DNA from: RQOF01 sp964461135
GTDB taxonomy: Bacteria > Calditrichota > Calditrichia > RBG-13-44-9
Reading direction: 5' to 3'
Length of the DNA: 34,948 nucleotides
Assembly (NCBI GenBank): GCA_964461135.1
Contig: CAYWTB010000044.1
Location: 1-34,948, forward strand
Shown: positions 8,554-17,562 of the stretch, in pieces
Position numbering within the stretch: position 1 is the first letter of the stretch
Layout of the letters: every line of letters begins with the position of its first letter
Position numbers and translations under genes: made by a program
Notes under the pieces: generated by a model
What the model was told of the DNA's origin: nothing
Databases searched by the model: none
The model's input: only the letters and a program-made list of their open reading frames with translations

Positions 8554-8985
8554 TTAAAAATAAAATACAGTCAGGATGAAATATACCACTGCCGAAACGA
8601 CGGTCATTCCCATCAAGGTTTTGGGAATGCCCTGCCTGAAAAACTCATTGGCAATTAATCCCGGGATTATATAACCGATAGCCTGCAGGTCCATGGTGGC
8701 TTCCGGCAGGTGGATTCTCAGCCAGTCGAAAGCGGCACGAATGAGAAAACCCAGCAGAATAGCAGCCAGAAATCGTCTTCTGCCATAAATGACCGCGAAA
8801 CGCGACAGAAGTAAGATTAGAAAATAAGTGATAAGACTTAAGAAGATTGTCACCAGAATTCTGAGCGGTTCCCGCATGTAAAGGGCGATGTAGCCGGGAA
8901 CGACAATGCCTCCCGCCGTCAGGCCGGTTAATTCAAAAAACAGAAAACCGAAAAATATACCCAGTCCGAAGGACGTCAGGATCAT
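8554..8985 (-). CDS. pgsC: PgsC, poly-gamma-glutamate synthase membrane subunit
   Basis: PgsC/CapC is the small integral membrane partner of the PGA ligase PgsB. The 143-residue length is typical. The sequence is almost wholly hydrophobic with four to five predicted membrane spans. It starts MILTSFGLGIFFGFLFFELT followed by the characteristic GLTAGGIVVPGYIALY motif, and has a basic loop YGRRRF and a GYIIPGLIANE segment near the end. The start codon overlaps the pgsB stop as ATGA (8982-8985), a classic coupled-translation junction, and pgsW follows after 6 bp. Together with PgsB it would polymerise glutamate by gamma-amide bonds at the inner membrane and move the chain outward. Confidence 0.92.
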   Translation of the reverse strand: MILTSFGLGIFFGFLFFELTGLTAGGIVVPGYIALYMREPLRILVTIFLSLITYFLILLLSRFAVIYGRRRFLAAILLGFLIRAAFDWLRIHLPEATMDLQAIGYIIPGLIANEFFRQGIPKTLMGMTVVSAVVYFILTVFYF

Positions 8986-10121
8986 AAACCGGCCCTCAAT
9001 TGGGAGAGCAGCGATTCTGTTCCCTTATGATTTGCCATTCCGTATATGCAGCGGGGGTGGTCGAAACCTCTTCTGAGAAGTTCCGCTAATTTATTGTTTC
9101 CATTGATGTAATAAATCTTGTTTTTATTGGGATTTTCCCTGAAAAGCCGCCGCAGTATGAATTGGCCTGTCCCGGTTATCCATATATCGGCGAGAGGGAA
9201 ATTTTCCTTCAGAAAAGTATAAAATTGCACGCTTCGCAGGGGCCGGTCGCTGCGGGTATTCAGAAGAACAATCTCCTGAACCGGGGTTCCGGTGCTTTCC
9301 CTGATTTTATGAACAATTTTACCGGCTGTTTCCCCGTCGTTAACGGAGAAAAGATTGTAAAAATGAAAATTGAGTCGAGAAAATGATAATTTAATGGATG
9401 CATCGGTCTGCAACCACTCCTCCCGGAATATCGAATCTGCCAGTTCCGGGTTTATCTCCAGCGAGTCACTTAACGTTCTGATCAACCCCCAGCTTTCTGC
9501 AATAATGTCATCCGGGATGTGATGAAGTTGCAGTGGATGGGGAATATTAGGGTACGAATAATACTGTGAATTTTTATTTTTTGTATGGGTGAATGCATCA
9601 GCAAGCTGCTCAGGCAAGAAATGGCGGCAATGTCCGTAAAAAGATTTGGAGATGGACCGGATGATCTCCTGACGGGACATACCCATGACTTCCTGGTGAT
9701 CTACCTTCACGTTAGTGACGGCGAGATAAGTGGGTTTAAATATCCTGCCGGAAAGGATATGCTGGGTCTCCGGTTGTAGGGCCATGCACTCCATCACTAC
9801 TGCATCCGGACGATATTTTTCCCATTTCATCAAAACCGATATGTTTTCCCTGATATTTGCAGGGGCAAAGCGTTTCATCAAGCGGGAGCCGCCATCAGGC
9901 AAAAGCAGCAGGGGCTCATCTCCGGTGGTCTTTGAACAGGTCACCCGGCCGGACTGGTTGAGCAGTTTGTGAAGGATTCTGACGGTAGTGGTTTTTCCCC
10001 GGGTACCGTTGATGAGGATACGCAACGGTATTTTATTCAGCACTCTGTGTAACCAGAGGTATTCTATGGCCAGCAACAGGACTATAAAGGCAGTGATAAT
10101 CAGATAATAATTAAGGATCAT
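8982..10121 (-). CDS. pgsB: PgsB, poly-gamma-glutamate synthase ATP-dependent ligase
   Basis: PgsB/CapB is a Mur-ligase-like amide ligase that uses ATP to join glutamate through the gamma-carboxylate. The 379-residue protein has an N-terminal membrane helix (about residues 5-25), then the P-loop variant INGTRGKTTT (residues 37-46), the SKTTGDEPLLLLPDG stretch, a VVMECMAL strand and an AVTNVKVDHQEVMG segment matching the family's second nucleotide/metal region. The start at 10121 places the anchor directly before the ligase domain. No strong Shine-Dalgarno is visible. It heads the minus-strand pgsB-pgsC-pgsW operon. No pgsA/capA metallophosphatase gene lies nearby. Chirality of the product cannot be read from sequence. 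Confidence 0.92.
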   Translation of the reverse strand: MILNYYLIITAFIVLLLAIEYLWLHRVLNKIPLRILINGTRGKTTTVRILHKLLNQSGRVTCSKTTGDEPLLLLPDGGSRLMKRFAPANIRENISVLMKWEKYRPDAVVMECMALQPETQHILSGRIFKPTYLAVTNVKVDHQEVMGMSRQEIIRSISKSFYGHCRHFLPEQLADAFTHTKNKNSQYYSYPNIPHPLQLHHIPDDIIAESWGLIRTLSDSLEINPELADSIFREEWLQTDASIKLSFSRLNFHFYNLFSVNDGETAGKIVHKIRESTGTPVQEIVLLNTRSDRPLRSVQFYTFLKENFPLADIWITGTGQFILRRLFRENPNKNKIYYINGNNKLAELLRRGFDHPRCIYGMANHKGTESLLSQLRAGL

Positions 10122-10493
10122 GAGAATTAACCGGGGTTGTGATCAATAAAGGCCCAAGGACAAACATGGCAAAGGGGAAGAGCTCAAGGCTAAGGGATTC
10201 ATCCTCCATCTTGAATCCTGTTTTTCTCTTTATCCACGAATTTCACGAATTATCACGAATCGTACAACTTGATGTTTACTCTATTTCAGGACGGGACAAC
10301 TTTTTCCTGTTTCCTGGTACCTGAATCCTGAAACCTACCTTTCTGCCTGCCCGCCTGCCTGCTGCCCGCCTGGCGTCGGACAGGCAGGCAGGGCTTTAGA
10401 CGGGCTTGTCCGGTACAGGGATGTGACGGGCCGACTGCCGACTTTTTTCCCTTTTCCTGTTTCCCTTAGCCATACTTTTTAATCCCATCCCCT
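10122..10493. repeat. Word-repeat intergenic spacer B with GC-rich element
   Basis: This 372-bp gene-free spacer contains CACGAATTTCACGAATTATCACGAAT-like words (10236-10260), CCTGAATCCTGAAACCT words, a GC-rich block around 10341-10440 with TGCCTGCCCGCC and GACGGGC motifs, and CCGACTGCCGAC. It lies between the 5' end of pgsB and the 3' end of a lipoprotein gene, so any pgsBCW promoter must sit in or near it. None is recognisable to me. Confidence 0.7.
10353..10389. repeat. REP-like GC-rich palindrome, copy 1
   Basis: A 37-bp unit with perfect 9-bp arms GCCTGCCTG and CAGGCAGGC around a 19-base loop. The whole unit matches the reverse complement of 21627-21663 at 35 of 37 positions, so it is a dispersed element present in inverted orientation in this window. 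Confidence 0.75.
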
Positions 10494-11651
10494 CTACTTC
10501 TTTTCGCCGGCCGGCCCGGCCTGTATGATATTCATATTCTGTATACTATTTCCATCTATAAAACTGAATTGGGAAACCGTCCACAGATCACCAACCTTCA
10601 TGGAGGTGGGTGCGGTGAGATAAATCGAGGAATTATCTTTCAGTCTCAACCTCACGGTTGGACGTATGGTTTTCAAAGAATCACTGTGATTGGAAAAATA
10701 ATGAACCCGGATAGTGTAAGAACCTTGGGCTGCACTGATTATGCCGATGTCCTCGTCTCCTGAACTGTAACCGTAAGGATTCTCATCTCTACTCAGGCGG
10801 GGATTATCAAAAGTTGCCCCGGGATAACCCCAGTCCGGCTCAGGATTTTTGTACCAACAACTGTCACCATTCTGGTTGTTGATCAGATGCAGGTCAAAAT
10901 CGCCGGCATCGCCGCCGCCGGAGGAATAACTGTCCCATCCCAATTGGATGTCAACACTATTCAGTGATTTCAGGGAATAAATCCGGTACGGATCGGATAC
11001 GTAAGAAGGATTATCAGACGTACCCAGCCAGATTTGCAGAATGTTTTCTCCATCTGAAAGTGAAATATCACTGGAAAACCACCCCTTTACAGTGTTTAAT
11101 GTTATCCGGGGCTGATCGTTTAACTTTATGGAGATGGATGTATCCGGATAATAATTTAGATTGCCGGATGAATAGATCTCGATCATTCCCTGAATTTCAT
11201 ACTTTTTGCCGGTAACCAGGTTATCGTTATTAATGATAGTATATTCACTACCGCTTGAATCGATCAGTCTTAAGGAATAAACAAAAAATGACGGTTGGTT
11301 GGGAATAAATGAACCAAGCACCAGGTCAGTCGCCTGCCTCGTCCCGCCGGATACCACTTCCACACCCTCCAGGTGGCCATAGAGAGGGTACTTCCTTTCA
11401 TTAGCTTCCAGAGAATAAGTCCCTTCCGGAATATTTAAAAAAAGGTACTGACCGGCGGAATCGGTATAGGCTGTTATATCGGTTTTGACTATGCGGACAT
11501 CTATTCCGGCCAGGTTAGCCGGAGCGTCCTCAAGCGCCGGATCAACCACCACACGGCCGGCAATGTTTCCCATCTCGGGAGATTTTATAACTTCTTTCTG
11601 GCAACCGGACAGTAACAGAAAAATTAATACCATAAAAATAAGGTGCTTCAT
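10494..11651 (-). CDS. Lipoprotein with carboxypeptidase-regulatory-like and YfaP-like domains
   Basis: A 385-residue predicted lipoprotein. ATG 11651 is chosen because AAAGGAGGG lies about nine bases upstream and the N-terminus MKHLIFMVLIFLLLSGCQ is a clean lipoprotein signal with Cys17. An in-frame start 39 bases upstream lacks this logic. Residues about 28-105 look like a carboxypeptidase-regulatory/CnaB-type beta-sandwich (GNIAGRVVVD...AYTDSAGQYLFLNIPEGTYSLEA). Residues about 250-330 (DFDLHLINNQNGDSCWY...GSYTIRVHYFSN) resemble the YfaP/DUF2135 domain, a secreted beta-rich module of unknown function. The middle part is unassigned beta-rich sequence. It probably sits in the outer membrane or on the cell surface. 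Nothing ties it functionally to the PGA genes beyond proximity. Confidence 0.8.
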   Translation of the reverse strand: MKHLIFMVLIFLLLSGCQKEVIKSPEMGNIAGRVVVDPALEDAPANLAGIDVRIVKTDITAYTDSAGQYLFLNIPEGTYSLEANERKYPLYGHLEGVEVVSGGTRQATDLVLGSFIPNQPSFFVYSLRLIDSSGSEYTIINNDNLVTGKKYEIQGMIEIYSSGNLNYYPDTSISIKLNDQPRITLNTVKGWFSSDISLSDGENILQIWLGTSDNPSYVSDPYRIYSLKSLNSVDIQLGWDSYSSGGGDAGDFDLHLINNQNGDSCWYKNPEPDWGYPGATFDNPRLSRDENPYGYSSGDEDIGIISAAQGSYTIRVHYFSNHSDSLKTIRPTVRLRLKDNSSIYLTAPTSMKVGDLWTVSQFSFIDGNSIQNMNIIQAGPAGEKK

Positions 11652-11689
11652 GATGATATCCCTCCTTTTAGGGCAAGGCAGAAAATACA

Positions 11690-12788
11690 AGTTATAAGTT
11701 ATAAGTTCTAAGTTAAAAGTTATTGTCGCTCAGGGAATAGGATTGAAGTAAAATCCATATACTTAAAAAGTGCTCAGGTTAAGAGACTCAATTTTTTATA
11801 CCTATCATTGATAGCCTAATTTATGCTTTGAAAGATGAGAATCAATTAAAATTTAAATTGCCACTGCTGGTGTCTATTGTCCTGCCTTTCTACCAACTGA
11901 ATGCTGAATTCTGGTCTCTGGCAAATTGTGAAATCACGGAAGATTTCATTCCGATTTGTTTTCCGGAGGAAAACGTATTTTTCGGGAATCTTGCCCTTGT
12001 GCCTGGCCGGTGAGCGATCGCGAGACGGGCCTACTGCCGACTGATTTTTGTCCACGCCTGCCCGGCGAACGATAGAGAGACTGGAATTACACTAATTATC
12101 ACGAATTTCACAAATTTAAACAAGTTTTTCCTGATGCCTGAAACTTGATATATGACGCTTTGATTTTAAGCCTTAAGCTTTGTGCTATTCGCTTTCCGCT
12201 CTGCGCCTTTAACCTTTACTCTCTTTAATCTTTGATCTTGTCTTTCTGCCGACTGCCTACTGCCGACTGATTTTTGTCCACGAATTACACGCCTGCCCGG
12301 CTTTGGACGGGCTTTAGACGGGCCTGTCCTGCATATGGAGGTGACGGGAATTCTGTTCCCGGCAATCCTTTAGCCTTTATCCTTTAGCCTTTCTTTACCC
12401 TCTCACCCAACTAGCTACCCGGAGTCCAGACGGGCCGACTGCCGACTGCCGACTGTTTTTCCTTTATCCTTTATCCTTATGTCTTGCCTTTTACCCTCTT
12501 TCCTCTTCCCTGAAGCGGCCACTACGTGGTTATCTTGTCTGTAATGGCCCTTTTCCTTTTCTTAAGGGTCGATTTCAATGGGGATATTAAAAGAAAACTT
12601 GATATGCCTCTATTCTGATATAATATTAAATAATGGATCTGTGGGATGTGAGATGAGAACCGCTCTGAATCCTATGCAGGTATAATTATTGATGCTCTGC
12701 CTGAAAGACCAGGTTAATGCTTGTGATGATCACTGGGCACGGCTGTTCGAGGCAAATTGGTAACGGGAAATTGAAAAGTGTATAAACA
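11690..12788. repeat. 1.1-kb gene-free spacer, mostly word repeats (spacer C/D)
   Basis: No real gene is seen here. At 11690-11722 a GTTATAA-type word is tandemly repeated. From about 12000 to 12545 the DNA is a patchwork of words shared with the other spacers: TTATCACGAATTTCAC, GCCTGCCCGGC, GACGGGC, CCGACTGCCGACTG, CCTTTATCCTTTA and TTTGATCTTG. Segment 12188-12206 is the exact reverse complement of 4661-4679. Two short open frames near 11828-12055, one per strand, are composed partly of these words and are not credible genes. The last 240 bases before the MFS gene contain no recognisable signal. Confidence 0.7.
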
Positions 12789-14057
12789 ATGGCGGGTACA
12801 GAAGAGAATCTAAAAGAACGCATATATAATTTCCTGGGTCTGAATAAAACGGTTTTGGCGCTTTCCATCGCACGCATGTCCGATGCCATGGGAAACAGTA
12901 TTCTATTCATTATCATTCCTATTTATGTCACCAGAATGCAGGACATTTACTTTCATCTCCCCGTCCCTGTGCTGGTAGGCATTTTACTTTCCATGTACGG
13001 ATTTATGAATTCCCTGCTGCAGCCTTTCATGGGCGCCTTATCCGATCGACTGGGCAAGAGAAAACTGCTCATCATGGCCGGACTTGTTATCATGGGACTC
13101 AGTACTCTTACCTTCATTCTGGCACATAATTATTTCCATCTGTTGATCCTGAGGACATTACAGGGGGTAGGCGTAGCTATAACCATACCGGCCTCCATGG
13201 CCCTGATGACCGCCGTCACTAAGAAAGAAACCAGGGGAGGTGCCATGGGTGTATACAGCACCCTACGGGTAATCGGGTTTGCCATTGGTCCCCTCATTGG
13301 TGGATTTATCCAGGTTCATTTCGGATTTGCCTTAACTTTCATTGTGGGAGCCGGCTTCCTTTTTCTGGCGGTATTTCTGGTGCAGATCTGGGTAGATGAT
13401 GTTACAATGCCGAAAGATAGCCAAAGTCAAAAGAAGTTTAAAATTTTTGACCGTTCTCTAATGAAGTCGGGTATTATGAGTACGGCTTTAGCCACTTTTG
13501 TGATGGCCAGTTCCTTCTCCATGGTTACCACTCTGGAGAATGAATTCAATTCCAGATTGGGGATCAATGCATTCGGTTTTAGTATTGCTTTCAGTGCCCT
13601 GATGATTGGCAGGTTGATATTCCAGGTGCCGCTGGGCCGCTTCTCCGATTTTATCGGCCGTAAACCCATTATTCTGATGGGCTTGCTTCTTCTGGGGCCG
13701 GTAACCGCTTTGCTGGGTGAGGTTAATACCCTGCTTCAACTGATATTATTACGAGTATTCCAGGGTGTGGCCTCCGCCGGAATTGCTGCTCCTGCTTTCG
13801 TGGTTGCCGGGGATGTATCAACCAGCGGCGGAGAGGGTCGTCAGATGAGTATCATTACCACCGGCTTCGGTCTGGGATTGGCGGCCGGTCCTTTAATTGC
13901 CGGACTACTGGCAGTGGTTTTCTTCGAATTTCCCTTTGTGACCCTTGGCTTATTCTGCTGGATTACCGCCTGGGTGATTTATCGTTATATGCCTGAGACC
14001 ATTGAAAGAAAATCCACCCTCTTTACTAAAAAGAAAACCTACCATAAAAATTCATAA
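12789..14057 (+). CDS. Major facilitator superfamily efflux-type transporter
   Basis: A 422-residue inner-membrane transporter with about 12 hydrophobic helices. The MFS signature between helices 2 and 3 is present (GALSDRLGKRKLLIM), with a related repeat in the second half (GRFSDFIGRKPIILMG), and a motif-C-like glycine/proline pattern (GFAIGPLIGG) typical of drug/proton antiporters in helix 5. The N-terminus has about 25 soluble residues before helix 1. The ATG at 12789 has no strong ribosome binding site, and a later Met (for example at the ARMSDAMG segment) cannot be excluded. Substrate cannot be read from sequence; multidrug or metabolite export are both possible. It is followed by 170 bp before gnd, so it may be its own transcription unit. 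Confidence 0.88.
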   Translation: MAGTEENLKERIYNFLGLNKTVLALSIARMSDAMGNSILFIIIPIYVTRMQDIYFHLPVPVLVGILLSMYGFMNSLLQPFMGALSDRLGKRKLLIMAGLVIMGLSTLTFILAHNYFHLLILRTLQGVGVAITIPASMALMTAVTKKETRGGAMGVYSTLRVIGFAIGPLIGGFIQVHFGFALTFIVGAGFLFLAVFLVQIWVDDVTMPKDSQSQKKFKIFDRSLMKSGIMSTALATFVMASSFSMVTTLENEFNSRLGINAFGFSIAFSALMIGRLIFQVPLGRFSDFIGRKPIILMGLLLLGPVTALLGEVNTLLQLILLRVFQGVASAGIAAPAFVVAGDVSTSGGEGRQMSIITTGFGLGLAAGPLIAGLLAVVFFEFPFVTLGLFCWITAWVIYRYMPETIERKSTLFTKKKTYHKNS

Positions 14058-14229
14058 AAACTTCATCTTCATTCATTTATATATATATGTGTTTTAGGAA
14101 GAGTAGCTGATTTGTAAAACTATTATAGTTATCTGTTACTATCAGACTTAACCTTTTTTGTTGATATTACAAATATGTTTCATAAAGACACCTGATGCAG
14201 AGAGTATATAATTGTAAGAAGGAGGTATG

Positions 14230-15651
14230 ATGAATCAGTCAGAAAAGAAATATGATCTTGGAATGATTGGACTGGGTGTGATGGGAAGAAACCTTGTTTT
14301 GAATATGGCGGATGAAGGTTACACCGTTGCAGGGTTTGACAAGGATGAAGATAAAGTGGAAGCCCTGAAAAAGGAAGCCGCGAATGATAAAGTATTCGGT
14401 GCAAAAAATCTGGAAGAATTTTTAAAAAGCTTGAAAAAACCGCGGGCGGTCATGATGCTGGTGCCGGCGGGTGATCCGGTGGATTCGGTTATAGCTGAAC
14501 TGCTGCCTCACCTGGAGAAGGATGATATCATCATCGATGGTGGAAATTCACATTTTGTTGATACTGAACGGCATTTTAAGCAACTCTCGCATAAGGGTAT
14601 TCAGTTTATCGGCGTTGGCATTTCCGGGGGAGAGGAAGGCGCCCGCCATGGTCCCAGCATGATGCCGGGTGGAACTGAAAAAGCTTACCGCCGGGTGAAG
14701 GACATTTTTGAAGCGGCTGCCGCCAAGGTGAAGGGCGAACCATGTGTTACTTACCTGGGCCCCAAATCAGCCGGCCATTATGTTAAAATGGTGCATAATG
14801 GCATAGAATATGGTATCATGCAGCTGATTTCCGAAACCTATCACATTTTTAAAAAGGTTGTCGGACTTAATGATGATGAACTGCACCAGGTTTACAAAAA
14901 ATGGAATGAGGGAGATCTGCAATCCTACCTGGTGGAAATTACCTCCGCTATTTTCTCGCAGGTGGATCCCAAAACATCCGGCAGACTCATTGATGTAATT
15001 CTGGATGAGGCCAAACAAAAAGGTACCGGAAAATGGACATCACAGGATGCTATGGAACTTCAGGTTCCTGTCCCTACCATTGATGCAGCGGTTTCTATGC
15101 GAGATCTTTCGGGCTATAAAGACGAAAGGGAGAAGGCAGAAAAAATCCTGAAGGGACCGGATCCGTCATTCGGTGGAAACAGGGATGACTTTATCGCAAA
15201 AATGGAAGGGATTCTTTATTTTTCCATGATTGCTACCTATGCGCAGGGTTTTTCACTGCTGCGCAGAGCATCGGAAAAGTATAATTACAATCTTGACCTG
15301 GTGGCGGTAGCGCGTATCTGGCGGGGAGGCTGCATTATACGTTCTGTGCTGCTGGATGAATTTATGAAAGCCTTCAGGAAAAATCCCTCACTGGAAAATC
15401 TGTTATTGGATTCCCATTTTTCCGATATTATGATGAAAAATCAGGATATGGTTCGTGTGGTTGTCCGGCAAGCTGCAGAATGGGGTATTCCTGTTCCAGG
15501 GCTTATGGCCAGCCTGGGATATTACGACGCCTACCGGCGGGCATGGCTTCCGGCTAATCTGATCCAGGCACAACGGGACTATTTTGGATCCCACACTTAT
15601 GAACGCATTGATGAAAAGGGAACCTTCCATACACAGTGGAACAAAGAATAG
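14230..15651 (+). CDS. gnd: 6-phosphogluconate dehydrogenase, decarboxylating
   Basis: This enzyme oxidatively decarboxylates 6-phosphogluconate to ribulose 5-phosphate, yielding NADPH or NADH, in the cytoplasmic oxidative pentose phosphate pathway. The Rossmann motif GLGVMGRNL is near the start, followed by the family signatures VGISGGEEGARHGPSMMPGG and ILDEAKQKGTGKWTSQDA, and the C-terminal tail AQRDYFGSHTYERID of the long (dimeric) class. At 473 residues it is full length. The ATG at 14230 is preferred because GGAGG ends four bases upstream; the overlapping ATG at 14227 would leave only one base. zwf follows after 9 bp, so the two are co-transcribed and consecutive pathway steps are encoded together. 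Confidence 0.97.
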   Translation: MNQSEKKYDLGMIGLGVMGRNLVLNMADEGYTVAGFDKDEDKVEALKKEAANDKVFGAKNLEEFLKSLKKPRAVMMLVPAGDPVDSVIAELLPHLEKDDIIIDGGNSHFVDTERHFKQLSHKGIQFIGVGISGGEEGARHGPSMMPGGTEKAYRRVKDIFEAAAAKVKGEPCVTYLGPKSAGHYVKMVHNGIEYGIMQLISETYHIFKKVVGLNDDELHQVYKKWNEGDLQSYLVEITSAIFSQVDPKTSGRLIDVILDEAKQKGTGKWTSQDAMELQVPVPTIDAAVSMRDLSGYKDEREKAEKILKGPDPSFGGNRDDFIAKMEGILYFSMIATYAQGFSLLRRASEKYNYNLDLVAVARIWRGGCIIRSVLLDEFMKAFRKNPSLENLLLDSHFSDIMMKNQDMVRVVVRQAAEWGIPVPGLMASLGYYDAYRRAWLPANLIQAQRDYFGSHTYERIDEKGTFHTQWNKE

Positions 15652-15660
15652 GGAGACAAT

Positions 15661-17184
15661 ATGGCCAAAAAAATGAAAGACAGTGGAACTATTATCACCA
15701 TATTCGGAGGAGGCGGAGATCTTACCTGGCGGTTGCTCATGCCGGCCATTTACGATATTTTTCTTGATAAAAGACTGGGCGAAAATTTCAATCTTATCGG
15801 TATGGACAGTAAGCAATTGTCCAGAAATAAATATCAGGAGGAAATACGGAGTGGCGTGAATAAATTTTCCCGCCGCGGTAAAACTAAGGACGGAGACTGG
15901 AAAAAATTTGAAGATCATCTGTATTATGTCAAGGCCGATTTTACAGACAAACAGGCCTATGACAAACTTGCCGCATTTATTTCCGGTGAAGAAAAAGAAT
16001 GGGGGAAGAAGACTCAGAAGATCTTTTATCTGGCTATTCCACCAGACTTTATTGAAACAATTGCAAAACTGCTAGGTAATTCCGGTTTAATGCGGGATAA
16101 GGAATCCTCACGGCTGGTGGTTGAAAAACCGTTTGGTCATGATCTGGATAGTGCGCAGGCATTGAATAATATGCTGACATCACATTTTCACGAAAACCAG
16201 ATTTACCGCATCGATCATTATCTGGGCAAAGAGACGGTACAGAATATTCTGGCATTCCGTTTTGCCAATGCCCTGTTCGAGCCCATCTGGAACCGGAATT
16301 ATATTGATCATGTTCAGATTACGGTTTCCGAGCATCTGGGTGTTGAACACCGGGGTGGATATTATAATGGGGCCGGTGCCCTGCGGGATATGATCCAGAA
16401 CCACCTGCTGCAGCTGTTATGTCTCGTTGCCATGGAACCGCCGGTATCGTTCGATGCCAATGAAATTCGCAATAAAAAGGTTGATGTTCTGCACGCCCTG
16501 CGAAAATACCAGCGGGACGAGGTTCACAAGTTTGCCGTTCGCGGTCAGTATGGTCCGGGCTGGATCAAAGGCGAACAGGTCATCGGGTACCGGGATGAAC
16601 CGGATGTGGATCCCCGGTCCAATACCGAAACATTTGCAGCAGTGAAATTTTTTGTCGATAACTGGCGCTGGCAGGATGTGCCTTTTTACATAAGGACGGG
16701 AAAAAGAATGCCCGATAAAATCTCCGTGGTCACCATTCAGTTCCGGCCGGTTCCACACTACTCATTTCCGATGGAAGCTATTGAGAACTGGCAACCTAAC
16801 CGGCTTGTGATTTCTATTTATCCTCAGAAGGGTATCCGGCTGCGTTTTCAGGTCAAGCAACCGGGTTTGAAAATGATACTGAATCCGGAAGACATGAGTT
16901 TTAATTATGATGATGCATACAGTGTACAACCACCCGAGGCGTATGAGACATTGTTGGTGGATGTTATCGAGGGAGACGCCACGCTCTTTATGCGGTCAGA
17001 TCAGGTGGAGCTTGCCTGGGATCGCCTGATGCCCATTCTGAATGTCTGGAAATCGTCCCCTCCGTTGGATTTTCCGAACTACGAGTCCGGCACCTGGGGA
17101 CCGGAAGATGCCGAAGCTCTTATCGCACAGGATGGGAACCACTGGATTATGCTGCAATTATCTCCGGAGAATAAAACAAAATAA
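15661..17184 (+). CDS. zwf: Glucose-6-phosphate 1-dehydrogenase
   Basis: The first enzyme of the oxidative pentose phosphate pathway, converting glucose 6-phosphate to 6-phosphogluconolactone with reduction of NAD(P)+. The 507-residue protein has the N-terminal dinucleotide fold (FGGGGDLTWRLLMPAI), VVEKPFGHDL, and the active-site signature RIDHYLGKETVQNILAFRFAN. GGGAGA sits just before ATG 15661, and gnd ends 9 bp upstream. One oddity: where the family usually reads GDLxxRKLxPA, this protein has GDLTWRLLMPA, so the conserved lysine is Leu25. The remaining signatures look intact, so it is probably functional, perhaps with altered kinetics. No 6-phosphogluconolactonase gene is in the window. 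Confidence 0.96.
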   Translation: MAKKMKDSGTIITIFGGGGDLTWRLLMPAIYDIFLDKRLGENFNLIGMDSKQLSRNKYQEEIRSGVNKFSRRGKTKDGDWKKFEDHLYYVKADFTDKQAYDKLAAFISGEEKEWGKKTQKIFYLAIPPDFIETIAKLLGNSGLMRDKESSRLVVEKPFGHDLDSAQALNNMLTSHFHENQIYRIDHYLGKETVQNILAFRFANALFEPIWNRNYIDHVQITVSEHLGVEHRGGYYNGAGALRDMIQNHLLQLLCLVAMEPPVSFDANEIRNKKVDVLHALRKYQRDEVHKFAVRGQYGPGWIKGEQVIGYRDEPDVDPRSNTETFAAVKFFVDNWRWQDVPFYIRTGKRMPDKISVVTIQFRPVPHYSFPMEAIENWQPNRLVISIYPQKGIRLRFQVKQPGLKMILNPEDMSFNYDDAYSVQPPEAYETLLVDVIEGDATLFMRSDQVELAWDRLMPILNVWKSSPPLDFPNYESGTWGPEDAEALIAQDGNHWIMLQLSPENKTK

Positions 17185-17562
17185 CGAATTGGGATTATAT
17201 CCACTGATCAGGTTGAAGAAGGAAATTGCTTTTGTTTTGTTATTTGTAAATCGTGGGTTTTCAGGTTCATATCTGTCTTAAGTAAGAAACTCCTGGCCCT
17301 TAGTGCATTACTTGTTATTTCCCTCTTCGAACAATGAATGAGTTCCTTCCTCTGAAGGGGAACAGAGGGGAAGTTTGTATTATCCCATCCCCACCATGAG
17401 AATTTAGTTCCCAACTTCACTGATCTCCCGGTGATCACCCGGGCGTAAAACAAAATAAGTGATCTGAAGGATTTTGTATATTTTCCTCAATATAAATCAG
17501 CCCGAAAAGATGATCAATCCAGGTTGATTATTTGAACAAACAGGGGACAACTAAATCAGAGG
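17185..17562. other. Convergent intergenic region after zwf
   Basis: No gene is seen. The plus-strand zwf and the minus-strand sodC converge on this 378-bp region. It contains a perfect 10-bp palindrome GGTGATCACC at 17430-17439 inside a CCCGG...CCCGGG context, and a weak hairpin CCTCTG...CAGAGG near 17355-17375. Neither is followed by a clear T-run, so I do not call a terminator. Confidence 0.4.

Noticed and set aside
11828..12055. Overlapping short open frames on both strands
   Set aside because: They lie partly in word-repeat DNA and show no domain or start signal.
12434..12455. Tandem CCGACTG units that might suggest a CRISPR or VNTR
   Set aside because: Only about three 7-bp units with no spacers; they belong to the word-repeat vocabulary. 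No CRISPR array or cas gene was seen.
15403..15918. 171-codon minus-strand open frame
   Set aside because: Antisense to the gnd-zwf junction, both of which are certain genes.
17355..17375. Possible terminator hairpin after zwf
   Set aside because: The 6-bp stem is weak and not followed by a T-run.
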